The notes beneath the pieces are model-generated. The model had not been told where the DNA came from. It did no database searches and saw only the letters and a program-made list of their open reading frames with translations. From Betaproteobacteria bacterium (lineage in GTDB: Bacteria; Pseudomonadota; Gammaproteobacteria; Burkholderiales; JAEUOS01), in the NCBI GenBank assembly GCA_028292405.1, contig JAQGMJ010000076.1, positions 1-56,127 on the forward strand: a stretch of DNA of 56,127 nt, given 5' to 3'. Within the stretch, counting starts at the first letter, position 1; each line of letters opens with the position of its first letter. Positions 23,435-31,422 of the stretch are shown here, piece by piece. The position numbers were made by a program, and so were the translations under genes.

Positions 23435-24808
23435 ATGTTTTCACCGGCGCCTGAGTATTTCAATCGAAACGCATACCGCCCTTTGTCCGCAAGCCCTCTC
23501 CCCGCAAGCCCGCCCGCCACTTCCGCTAACCTGAGCCGCGCATTGATCGCCGCTGGCCAGGCGCTCGACAGCGTGGCGCATGGCCAGGCACTGGACCAGG
23601 CCTTGCGCGAGCTGCCGCGCGAGACAGAAACGGCCGAGCGCGCCGCCGCCCAGGACATCGCCTACACCGCCTGCCGCCGCCTCAACCTGCTCGACGCGCT
23701 GGCAGCGCGCCTGCTGGCCAAGCCCAACCCGGCGCTCGACGGCCTGGTGCGCGCGGCGCTGTCGGAACTGATCAGCCATCCCGAGCGCGCCCATGCGGTG
23801 GTCGACCAGGCCGTCACCGCGACCGCCGGCATCAAGCGGGGCGCTTTCAAGGGCGTGGTCAACGCGGTGCTGCGGCGCTTTTTGCGCGAGCGCGAAGCGC
23901 TGCTGGCCGACCTCACGCAAGACGAAGCCCTGCGCCTGCATTATCCGGCCTGGTGGATCGCGCGCCTGCGCACCGCCTACCCGGAGCCGGGCGTGGCCGA
24001 GGGCATCATGGCCAGCGGCAACCAGCGTCCGCCGATGACCCTGCGGGTGAACCGCCGCCGCGCCGATGTCGAAGGCTATCTCGCCACCCTGGCCGAGGCC
24101 GGCCTCGCGGCGGTGCAAACCGGCCCGGACGCCCTGCGCCTGGAACGGCCGATGCCTGTGGCGCGCCTGCCCGGCTTCGGCGCCGGCGAAATTTCGGTGC
24201 AGGACCTGGGCGCGCAATACGCCGCGCACCTGCTCGATGTTCAGGACGGCATGCGTGTTCTCGATGCCTGCGCCGCGCCGGGCGGCAAGACCGCGCACAT
24301 CCTGGAGGCGGCCGATTGCGAACTGCTGGCGCTGGATCGCGACGCCGTGCGCCTGAAAAACGTCACCGAAAACCTGGCGCGCCTGGGCCTGTCGGCACGC
24401 TGCGAGGCAGCGGACGCGGCGAAGCCGGCCGACTGGTGGGACGGCAAGCCCTTCGACCGCGTGCTGCTCGACGCCCCTTGCACCGCATCGGGTATCATCC
24501 GCCGCCATCCCGACGGCAAGTGGCTCAAGCGCGCCACCGACCTGGGGCAACTGGCAACGATCCAGCGGCAATTGCTGGACGCGCTGTGGCAAGTCTTGCG
24601 CCCCGGTGGTAAATTGCTATATGCCACATGCTCAGTGTTTCCCGAAGAAAATGCCCGGCAGATCGAAGCATTCCTGAGCGCCCATGCAAATGCCCGTGCC
24701 CTTGCCGCAGACCTCCCTGCTCCCTACACCCTGGGCCACCGCAATGGCCAGCTATTGCCGGACCAGCGGCATGACGGCTTTTATTACGCGCTGCTGGAAA
24801 AGGCTTAG
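23435..24808 (+). CDS. rsmB: 16S rRNA m5C967 methyltransferase
   Basis: The 457-residue enzyme methylates C967 of 16S rRNA. Residues about 30-165 are the NusB-like RNA-binding domain. The methyltransferase part has the AdoMet motif 'VLDACAAPGGKTAHILE', 'LLDAPCTASGIIRRHPD' (motif IV Cys) and 'LLYATCSVFPEEN' (motif VI Cys nucleophile). The 3' end overlaps the next gene by 38 bases. The first 25 residues are Pro/Ser-rich and less certain; a start slightly downstream is possible. Confidence 0.94.
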   Translation: MFSPAPEYFNRNAYRPLSASPLPASPPATSANLSRALIAAGQALDSVAHGQALDQALRELPRETETAERAAAQDIAYTACRRLNLLDALAARLLAKPNPALDGLVRAALSELISHPERAHAVVDQAVTATAGIKRGAFKGVVNAVLRRFLREREALLADLTQDEALRLHYPAWWIARLRTAYPEPGVAEGIMASGNQRPPMTLRVNRRRADVEGYLATLAEAGLAAVQTGPDALRLERPMPVARLPGFGAGEISVQDLGAQYAAHLLDVQDGMRVLDACAAPGGKTAHILEAADCELLALDRDAVRLKNVTENLARLGLSARCEAADAAKPADWWDGKPFDRVLLDAPCTASGIIRRHPDGKWLKRATDLGQLATIQRQLLDALWQVLRPGGKLLYATCSVFPEENARQIEAFLSAHANARALAADLPAPYTLGHRNGQLLPDQRHDGFYYALLEKA

Positions 24809-25382
24809 CGCCTGCCTGTTGCTGGCCCTGCTTTGCACCCTGCAGGCGCAGCCGGTGCGGGCCGAAGGCGTGGAATTCCACGATGCCCGCCTGGCGCCGC
24901 GCGAAGAGGGCTGGGCGCTGGAGGCCGATTTCGATGTCGAATTGCCGTCGCGGCTGGAAGAGGCGGTCAACAAGGGCGTGGCGGTTTCCTTCGTCCTCGA
25001 TTTCGAACTGACCCGCGGGCGCTGGTATTGGCTGGACGAAAAGGTCGCCCAGCTTTCCCAGACTTACCGGCTTGACTATCACGCGCTGACCCGGCAATAC
25101 CGCCTCTCCAGCGGCCTGGGTTCGCTGTACCTGAGCTTTCCCACCCTGGCCGATGCGCTGCGGGTGCTGTCGCAGCCCAAGCTATTTGCGGTGGAGCGCG
25201 GCAAGCTCAAGCCGGGCGAAACCTACGCCGGCAACGTGCGCCTGCGCCTGGACGTGAACCGCCTGCCCAAGCCCTTCCAGGTCGAGACCCTGACCAACCG
25301 CGAATGGGTGGTGGACTCGGACTGGAAGAAATTCAGCTTCAAGGCGCCCGACCATACGGGCGCCGCCGGAGGTGCGAAATGA
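24771..25382 (+). CDS. DUF4390 exported protein
   Basis: The 203-residue product has a signal peptide (TRCWKRLSACLLLALLCTL, cleavage near VRAEG) followed by a beta-rich domain ('FHDARLAPREEGWALEADFD', 'FVLDFELTRGRWYWLDEKVA'). This matches the DUF4390 family, consistently found between rsmB and ntrY in betaproteobacteria. It is presumably periplasmic, and its role is unknown. The gene overlaps rsmB by 38 bases and ntrY by four (ATGA), so all three are tightly coupled. Confidence 0.87.
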   Translation: MTAFITRCWKRLSACLLLALLCTLQAQPVRAEGVEFHDARLAPREEGWALEADFDVELPSRLEEAVNKGVAVSFVLDFELTRGRWYWLDEKVAQLSQTYRLDYHALTRQYRLSSGLGSLYLSFPTLADALRVLSQPKLFAVERGKLKPGETYAGNVRLRLDVNRLPKPFQVETLTNREWVVDSDWKKFSFKAPDHTGAAGGAK

Positions 25383-27601
25383 GCCGCGCCTTCCGTTACG
25401 CCCTGGTCGCCGCCTTTGCCCTGGCCGGGGTGGCGCTCTACCTGCTGGCCACGGCGACGGCCAACACCGAGCGCTACACCCAGAACTATTCGCTGCTGAT
25501 CACGCTTAACGCGGTGATTGCCGGCGGCATGGCACTGGTGATCGGCTACCTGCTGTGGCGCCTGCGTGCGCGCTATCGCGCCAAAGAGTTCGGCACCGTG
25601 CTGACGGCGCGCCTGGTGCTGATGTTCGCGCTGATGGCGATCTTGCCGGGCACGCTGGTCTACACGGTGTCGGTGCAGTTCCTGTCGCGCTCGATCGAGT
25701 CCTGGTTCAACGTCAAGGTCGACAAGAGCCTGGAGTCGGGCCTGAACCTGGCGCGCGCCACTCTCGATGCGATGCTGCAGGACGTCGCCACCCGCACCCG
25801 CCTGATGGCGCTGGACCTGGCCGACACGCCGGACTCTTCCATCACTCCCCTGCTCAACCGCATGATGGACCAGACCGGCCTGCAGGAGGCGGCGGTGTTC
25901 ACCACCGGCGGCCAACTGATCGCCGCCAGCGGCTCGCGCCTGGTGCGCATCGTGCCCGACCCGCCGAAGGCGGAAATCATGCGCGAGGCGGCGCTCGGGC
26001 ATGGCTACGCCGGGGTGGAAAACGTTACCCGGCCCGACTTCAAGCCCGACACCGGCAAGGCGGAGGAGCGCGGCGGCCTGCGCATGCGCGTGGTCGCGCC
26101 GATCGCGGTGCGCTCACTGGGCGCGCAGCCGCGCTTTTTGCAGGTTTTGCAAAATGTACCGGACCAGTTGACCACCAGCGCGGAAAGCGTGCAGCAAGGC
26201 TATAGGGACTATCAGGAACTGTCATTGTCCCGTGAGGGTCTGAGGCGCATATTCACCATCACCTTGACCCTGACCTTGCTCCTAGCCCTGTTCGGCGCCA
26301 TTGCCGCGGGATTCTTCATTTCCGAGCGCATGTCCGCGCCGCTGTCGCTGCTCGCCCAGGGTACCGCGGCGGTGGCGGCGGGCGACTTCACGCCGCGTGC
26401 CGAGATCAGCAGCCGCGACGAGCTTGGCGTGCTGACGCAGTCGTTTTCGCGCATGACCCGGCAGCTCGACGACGCCCGCGCCAACGTCGAGCAGCAGCAG
26501 TCGCAGCTCGAATCGGCCAAGGCCTACCTGGAAAACATTCTCGCCAACCTGACCGCCGGGGTACTGGTGTTCGACGCCAACATGCGCCTGGCCACGGCCA
26601 ACCAGGGCGCCGAGGCGATCCTCGGCATCGACGCCCACGCCAGCCAGTGGAAAGCCTGCGCCGAGTTGCCGGGCCTCTCCGAATTCGCCCGCGCCGTCGC
26701 CGAAGCCTTTGCCAGCCACGGCGACAAGACCTGGCAGCAGCAGATCGAGTTCAAGCGCCCGGCCGCGCGCGAGGGCGACGAGCACCGCCACGTGCTGCTG
26801 GTGCGCGGCTCGCGCCTGGGGGTGGGCGACGGCCTCGGTTACCTGGTGGTGTGCGACGACATCAGCGAGCTGGTATCGGCCCAGCGCAGCGCCGCCTGGG
26901 GCGAGGTGGCGCAGCGCCTGGCCCACGAGATCAAGAACCCCCTTACGCCCATTCAATTGTCCGCCGAGCGCATCCAGATGAAGCTGCTCGGCCGCCTGAC
27001 CGGCAGCGACGCCGAGGTGCTGACGCGCGGCACCGAGATGATCATCAGCCAGGTCGACGCGATGAAGCGCATGGTCAACGACTTCCGCGACTACGCGCGC
27101 ACCCCGCCGGCGGTGCTGCAAAGCATCGACCTGTCGGCGCTGTTGCATGAAATCCTCGGCCTGTACGAAAATTCGCAGGCGCCGGTCAAGGTCGACCTGG
27201 CCGCCGGCCTGCCGCGGGTGCAGGGCGACCCTTCGCAGTTGCGCCAGGTGATCCACAACCTCCTGCAGAACGCGCAGGACGCGGTCGTCGGCGTACCCGG
27301 CCCGCTGGTCACGGTGAAGACCCAGGCAGCCGGCAGCGGCGTACTTCTCACCATCAGCGACAACGGGCCCGGCTTCGCGCAAAAGATCATCGCGCGCGCA
27401 TTCGAACCCTATGTAACCACCAAACCGCGCGGCACCGGACTGGGACTGGCCATCGTGAAAAAAATCGTCGAAGACCACCACGGCAGCATCGGTCTGCAAA
27501 ACGCCCCCGGCGGCGGCGCGGTGGTCGGCATCACACTTATTGCTTCGACGCCGGAAATGGCACACCCGCCTTCCGGCCCGGCGGCGCAAATCACGGCATA
27601 A
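25379..27601 (+). CDS. ntrY: NtrY-like membrane sensor histidine kinase
   Basis: The 740-residue kinase is the NtrY type implicated in nitrogen or redox/envelope signalling. N-terminal membrane helices lie near residues 8-27, 40-62 and 78-100. A periplasmic region follows, then a helix near 300-320, HAMP, PAS (about 385-500), and a HisKA domain with 'QRLAHEIKNPLTPIQLSAERI', the characteristic NtrY H-box. The ATPase domain has 'VIHNLLQNAQDAV', 'DNGPGF' and 'GTGLGLAIVKKI'. It starts within the DUF4390 stop (ATGA) and is followed by its regulator after 21 bp. Confidence 0.93.
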   Translation: MSRAFRYALVAAFALAGVALYLLATATANTERYTQNYSLLITLNAVIAGGMALVIGYLLWRLRARYRAKEFGTVLTARLVLMFALMAILPGTLVYTVSVQFLSRSIESWFNVKVDKSLESGLNLARATLDAMLQDVATRTRLMALDLADTPDSSITPLLNRMMDQTGLQEAAVFTTGGQLIAASGSRLVRIVPDPPKAEIMREAALGHGYAGVENVTRPDFKPDTGKAEERGGLRMRVVAPIAVRSLGAQPRFLQVLQNVPDQLTTSAESVQQGYRDYQELSLSREGLRRIFTITLTLTLLLALFGAIAAGFFISERMSAPLSLLAQGTAAVAAGDFTPRAEISSRDELGVLTQSFSRMTRQLDDARANVEQQQSQLESAKAYLENILANLTAGVLVFDANMRLATANQGAEAILGIDAHASQWKACAELPGLSEFARAVAEAFASHGDKTWQQQIEFKRPAAREGDEHRHVLLVRGSRLGVGDGLGYLVVCDDISELVSAQRSAAWGEVAQRLAHEIKNPLTPIQLSAERIQMKLLGRLTGSDAEVLTRGTEMIISQVDAMKRMVNDFRDYARTPPAVLQSIDLSALLHEILGLYENSQAPVKVDLAAGLPRVQGDPSQLRQVIHNLLQNAQDAVVGVPGPLVTVKTQAAGSGVLLTISDNGPGFAQKIIARAFEPYVTTKPRGTGLGLAIVKKIVEDHHGSIGLQNAPGGGAVVGITLIASTPEMAHPPSGPAAQITA

Positions 27602-27622
27602 TAAAAAAAGGAATACAGGGTC

Positions 27623-28273
27623 ATGGCCAATATACTGGTAGTCGACGACGAAATGGGTATCCGCGATCTGCTCTCGGAAACCCTGGGTGATGAAGGGCAC
27701 ACGGTGCTGCTGGCGGAAAACGCCGCCGAGGCGCGGGCCGCGCGCCTGCTGGCGCGCCCCGACCTTGTGCTGCTCGACATCTGGATGCCGGACACCGACG
27801 GCGTCTCGCTGCTCAAGGAATGGTCGGCCGGCGGCCTGCTCAACATGCCGGTGCTGATGATGTCCGGCCACGCCACCATCGACACCGCGGTGGAGGCCAC
27901 GCGCATCGGCGCGATGGACTTTCTCGAAAAGCCCTTCCCCCTGGCCAAGCTGCTGGCCTCGGTGAAAAAAGCGCTGGCCGCCAAGCCGCTGCAAAAAGCC
28001 GCCGCCGAAGCCCCGGCCGCCGCCCCCGCCGCCGCGCCGGTGGCCGCCCCGGTCGAATCGCGCATCGCCGGGCTCAACCTCGACCTGCCGCTGCGCGAAG
28101 CGCGCGACGCCTTCGAACGCTCCTATTTCGAATACCACATGGCGCAGGAAAAAGGCAGCATGACCCGCATCGCCGAGAAAACCGGCCTGGAGCGCACCCA
28201 CCTCTACCGCAAGCTCAAGGCCCTCGGCCTGCCGGTGGGCGCCAAGCGCGGCGACACCAGCGAGCCGGTTTGA
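27623..28273 (+). CDS. NtrX-like response regulator lacking the AAA+ domain
   Basis: The 216-residue regulator has a receiver domain (residues 1-120, 'ILVVDDEMGIRDLL', Asp in 'LVLLDIWMPDTDG', Lys in 'FLEKPF'). An Ala/Pro linker (about 128-148) joins it to a Fis-type helix-turn-helix ('RIAEKTGLERTHLYRKLKALGL'). Canonical NtrX has a central sigma54-activating AAA+ domain of about 240 residues, which is absent, with no leftover GAFTGA-like sequence. The protein can therefore bind DNA but should not drive sigma54 open-complex formation. Position after ntrY makes NtrY its cognate kinase. Confidence 0.9.
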   Translation: MANILVVDDEMGIRDLLSETLGDEGHTVLLAENAAEARAARLLARPDLVLLDIWMPDTDGVSLLKEWSAGGLLNMPVLMMSGHATIDTAVEATRIGAMDFLEKPFPLAKLLASVKKALAAKPLQKAAAEAPAAAPAAAPVAAPVESRIAGLNLDLPLREARDAFERSYFEYHMAQEKGSMTRIAEKTGLERTHLYRKLKALGLPVGAKRGDTSEPV

Positions 28274-28326
28274 ACCCGGCCGCCGGCGCGATTTCCCGCG
28301 CCGCGCGGCATTCCCGCGGCGGACGC

Positions 28327-29031
28327 ATGAGTGCGCTGGTGCTCTTGCCGGGCATGGACGGCAGCGGCGACCTGTTCGAGGAATTCACCGCCGCGCTGCG
28401 GACGATCGCGCCGCGCCTGTCCATGACCATCGTGCGCTACCCGCCGGACGGCGCGCTCGGCTACACGGAACTGGCGGCGTATGCGCGCGAGCAGTTGCCG
28501 GCGGGGCAGACATATGCGGTGCTGGGTGAATCGTTTTCCGGACCGGTGGCGATCATGCTGGCGGCGGCGCGACCGCCTGGATTGTCGGGCCTGATCCTGT
28601 GTTGCACCTTCGCGCGCAATCCGGTCGGCGGCATGCGCGCGCTGGCCCCCTTGCTCCGCTATCTGCCCTTGCAGCGCCTGCCGATGGCGCTGTTGCGCCA
28701 CTACCTTATGGATGCGGCCACCGGCGCCGGCATCGCTGCCCGCCTGCGCACGGCGCTTTCGTGCCTGGCGCCCGGCGTGCTGGCCGCGCGCATGGCCGCG
28801 GTGCTGGCGGTCGATGCCAGCGCCGAGTTGGCACGCCTCGGCGTGCCGGTGCTGTACCTGCGCGCCGCGCGCGACAGGCTGATTCCACATGCGGTAGCCG
28901 ACCGGCTGGCACGCCTGCAGCCGCGCCTGCGCATTGCCGACTTCCCTTCGCCACACCTGCTGTTGCAGACCTGCCCGCGCGAAGCGGCGGCGCGGGTGCT
29001 GCAATTCATCGACGCGGGCGTGCCGGCATGA
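28327..29031 (+). CDS. Alpha/beta hydrolase
   Basis: The 234-residue alpha/beta hydrolase has 'LVLLPGMDGSGDLFEEF' (oxyanion loop region), the nucleophile elbow 'LGESFSGPVA' with Ser, an acid candidate in 'LYLRAARDRLIP' and a terminal His in 'FPSPHLLLQ'. The substrate is unknown; esterase or thioesterase activity is likely. ATG 28327 lies 53 bp after the regulator. Its stop overlaps the next start (ATGA), and that gene overlaps the lpxR-like gene the same way, making a three-gene translationally coupled unit. Confidence 0.85.
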   Translation: MSALVLLPGMDGSGDLFEEFTAALRTIAPRLSMTIVRYPPDGALGYTELAAYAREQLPAGQTYAVLGESFSGPVAIMLAAARPPGLSGLILCCTFARNPVGGMRALAPLLRYLPLQRLPMALLRHYLMDAATGAGIAARLRTALSCLAPGVLAARMAAVLAVDASAELARLGVPVLYLRAARDRLIPHAVADRLARLQPRLRIADFPSPHLLLQTCPREAAARVLQFIDAGVPA

Positions 29032-29660
29032 GCCCTGCGCTTCCGGCCCTCCTGATCGCCGGCTTTGGCGGCCCCGGCAGGCGCCTGGTGACCGACGCGC
29101 TGCTGCGCCACAAGCCGGCCGATGAAGCGTGGGCCTTGATTGCGCCGGCCGGGCTCTTGGGCAATGCGCGCTGGCCCCAGGGCCAGGCGCCGGCCAGCTT
29201 GTGGGTGGAAACGGTGGCGCCGGGCTGCCCGTGCTGCACCGGGCTGACGCCGTTTTCGGCGGGCCTGACGGCGCTGCTGCGCAAGCTGCGTGACAAATCG
29301 GTGACACGCCTGCTGATCGAAGGCGGCAGCGAAGGGCATATCGACAGCGTCGCGCGCCTGTTGCAGGGCGAGTCTTTCCGCGAGCATGTGCGCTTAGCGC
29401 ATGCGCTGGGGGTGATCGACCCGGCGTGGCTGGTCAATCCGGCAGCGCCGGCACAGGCTGCGCTAACCGAACTGGCGCAGGCCACCGACAGCCTGGTCGC
29501 CGCGCCATGGAACGAAAACGCGCAGGCGCGCTCTGACTTCACTGCCTTTGCGAAACACTTCACGCCGCCCCGGCCGTGGGCGCCGCTGGCGCAGGCCGAA
29601 CTTGCCGCCAGTTTCGCGCAGGCTGTCCTGTCAACTTCAACCCTGTCGAGTACTGCATGA
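29028..29660 (+). CDS. CobW/G3E-like protein with a degenerate P-loop
   Basis: The 210-residue protein has the order of motifs of CobW/G3E GTPases. 'LLIAGFGGPGRRLVTDALLRH' occupies the Walker A position, 'APGCPCCTGLTPFSAGLTALLRK' corresponds to the CxCC metal motif, and 'LLIEGGSEGHIDSVARLL' stands where CobW proteins have 'IE.TG...P'. The Walker A Lys-Thr is replaced by Arg-Arg, so GTP hydrolysis is unlikely, while the CxCC motif is kept. It could be a metal-binding or assembly factor. The assignment rests on motif order only. Both ends overlap neighbours by four bases. Confidence 0.6.
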   Translation: MSPALPALLIAGFGGPGRRLVTDALLRHKPADEAWALIAPAGLLGNARWPQGQAPASLWVETVAPGCPCCTGLTPFSAGLTALLRKLRDKSVTRLLIEGGSEGHIDSVARLLQGESFREHVRLAHALGVIDPAWLVNPAAPAQAALTELAQATDSLVAAPWNENAQARSDFTAFAKHFTPPRPWAPLAQAELAASFAQAVLSTSTLSSTA

Positions 29661-31030
29661 AAAACCGCGCCTGGAGAGCGTTTGTGTCTTGCCTGGCCTT
29701 GTCCATCGTGTCGCTGCAAGCCGCAGCGCAGGAGGCGCCCGCAGCCAGCCCGCAAAGCGTCACCGGCCACCTGTCCGGCTTCTGGGACGAGTTCAACCAG
29801 GTCTGGTCGCACAGCGACTATGAGCGCTTTCGCCTGGAGTACGAGAACGACGCCTTTTTCAACACCGACCGCAACTACACCGACGGCGTGCGCATGACGC
29901 TCAAGCGCGGCTCGGGCAAGGCAACCTCGTACGACCCGGACAAGCTCGGGCTGATCCCCCCGCTGAACACCGAGTCGGAAAAGGGCGACTGCGACGCGCC
30001 CGAAAAGCCCGCCGGCGACGACACGCCGGGCGCCAAGCCCAACCCCGCCAAGGCAACCAAGGCGCACGAAGACCTGCCCTGCTACCGCGCCGCCTACAGC
30101 ATGGTGCTGGGGCAGAACATGTACACCGCCTCCGACATCCACCTGAAGCCGGACCAGATTCCGGCCAAGGACCATCCCTACGGCGCCTGGCTGTACGTCG
30201 GCCTGCACCGCGAGGTGTATTCGAGCGACGAGCGGTACTGGCAATACGGCTTCGACGTCGGCTGCATCGGCCCCTGCGCGCTGGGCCAGCCGGCGCAGAA
30301 TTTCATCCACAAGTACATCACTGATTCACCTTCGCCGCAGGGCTGGGGTTCGCAGATCCACAATGAGCTGGGCGTCGAGTTCCGCTACGAGCATGCATGG
30401 CGCGCCTATCGCTACGTGTTTGGCCGGCGCGACGGCGAGGCGCTACGCCTGGGCCGCAGCTATGCCGGCGCGCCGCTGGCTTTCGACGTGCGCCCCTCGG
30501 TGAGCTTCGGGCTGGGCAACATCCAGACTTATGGCGGCTTCGGCGCCACCGCGCGCTTCGGCTGGTTCCGCTCGACCTACGAGACCATGCGCCTGGACAC
30601 CCACCCGATCGAGTCGCTGGCGCGCAATGATGGCGAGGTGCCCGATGGCAACGCGTCCGGCGACGACGAAAATGCGGATGGCCGCAAGGTTTCCCGCCTG
30701 GCCGCCTCACGCAAGGAAACCGGCCGCGCCGCCGGCGGCGACAGCGGCGGCTCGTGGGTGTCGAAGACCGAATTGTTCGGCTTTACCCGCGTCAATGCCA
30801 ATCTGGTGGCCTATAACGCCATGCTCCAGGGCGGCCTGTTCAACACCTCCAGCCCGAAGACCGTGGGCGCGCGCCCCTACATCGCCGAATACGAACTGGG
30901 CGTCGCGGCCGCCTACGGCCAGTTCAGCATGTCGGTTTCGACCGTCACCCGCCACGAGTGGGACACCTCGGGCTTTCGCTACGGCCAGCACTTCGGCCGC
31001 ATCGCCGTCGAGTTCGCCACGCACTTCTAA
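29657..31030 (+). CDS. lpxR: LpxR-family outer-membrane lipid A deacylase
   Basis: The 457-residue product has a signal peptide (MKNRAWRAFVSCLALSIVSL, cleavage near AAAQ). The LpxR/DUF2219 signature is 'LEYENDAFFNTDRNYTDGVRM', whose Asn, Asp and Thr residues correspond to the active site of Salmonella LpxR, the enzyme that removes the 3'-acyloxyacyl group of lipid A. The rest is an outer-membrane beta-barrel ending in an aromatic residue (FATHF). It is longer than the 319-residue Salmonella enzyme, with charged insertions near residues 95-135 and 330-370, probably loops. Enzymatic activity is inferred. Confidence 0.82.
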   Translation: MKNRAWRAFVSCLALSIVSLQAAAQEAPAASPQSVTGHLSGFWDEFNQVWSHSDYERFRLEYENDAFFNTDRNYTDGVRMTLKRGSGKATSYDPDKLGLIPPLNTESEKGDCDAPEKPAGDDTPGAKPNPAKATKAHEDLPCYRAAYSMVLGQNMYTASDIHLKPDQIPAKDHPYGAWLYVGLHREVYSSDERYWQYGFDVGCIGPCALGQPAQNFIHKYITDSPSPQGWGSQIHNELGVEFRYEHAWRAYRYVFGRRDGEALRLGRSYAGAPLAFDVRPSVSFGLGNIQTYGGFGATARFGWFRSTYETMRLDTHPIESLARNDGEVPDGNASGDDENADGRKVSRLAASRKETGRAAGGDSGGSWVSKTELFGFTRVNANLVAYNAMLQGGLFNTSSPKTVGARPYIAEYELGVAAAYGQFSMSVSTVTRHEWDTSGFRYGQHFGRIAVEFATHF

Positions 31031-31036
31031 ATAAAA

Positions 31037-31063
31037 AATCCGCCGGGAGGCGGATTCGGTTTT
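31037..31063 (+). terminator. Rho-independent terminator of the lpxR-like gene
   Basis: AATCCGCC (31037-31044) pairs with GGCGGATT (31049-31056) around GGGA, followed by CGGTTTT. It lies six bases after the stop. Confidence 0.8.
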
Positions 31064-31084
31064 GCTCTTTCGTGGCCCTTACGT

Positions 31085-31157
31085 CAAAAAATTGACCGGC
31101 TCTGCCGGCGATTTTTTGCTTTCCAGGCCGCTCAAAAGTAGGGTGTACTTTTGAGCG
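31085..31157 (-). repeat. Two-hairpin repeat, copy 1 (reverse orientation)
   Basis: On the minus strand this reads a 12-bp perfect stem CGCTCAAAAGTA/TACTTTTGAGCG (31157-31129), a spacer of 10-11 bases starting GCCTG, then a second hairpin CAAAAAAT...ATTTTTTG enclosing CCGGC/GCCGG (31118-31085). It matches copy 2 at 44044-44117 over its whole length. It follows the lpxR terminator in a gene-free stretch. Confidence 0.85.
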
Positions 31158-31422
31158 TAAAAAAAGCAAGCGCCGCACGGCGTGAGGGGTAAAACGTGAA
31201 CGCTGGGCGCTTCTAAAATTCACCCTCCCTGAAACCGCGTGAGGAGTAACGCGTGGGTGCCTTATTACTATTCCAGCGCTCGCATCTTGCCGGGTTCGGG
31301 GGAACTAACGGCGCTTGCTTGATAGAGGATATTAGGCACTCGACACTACGCGGGCGAGGAACTAGTTCACAATATCCGCTGAAATTTTACAGGTTTGCCC
31401 CTTTTCTGGTGGAGACGAAGCA
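31158..31422. other. Gene-free region with heptad-like repeats
   Basis: Two related stretches at 31180-31203 and 31237-31260 begin GCGTGAGG(G/A)GTAA and continue with CGTG. They resemble degenerate units of the GCGTGAG/GAGTGAG heptamer runs known from betaproteobacterial intergenic regions. The rest of the gap is more AT-rich and would hold the promoter of the hydrolase at 31423. No gene is visible. Confidence 0.4.
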
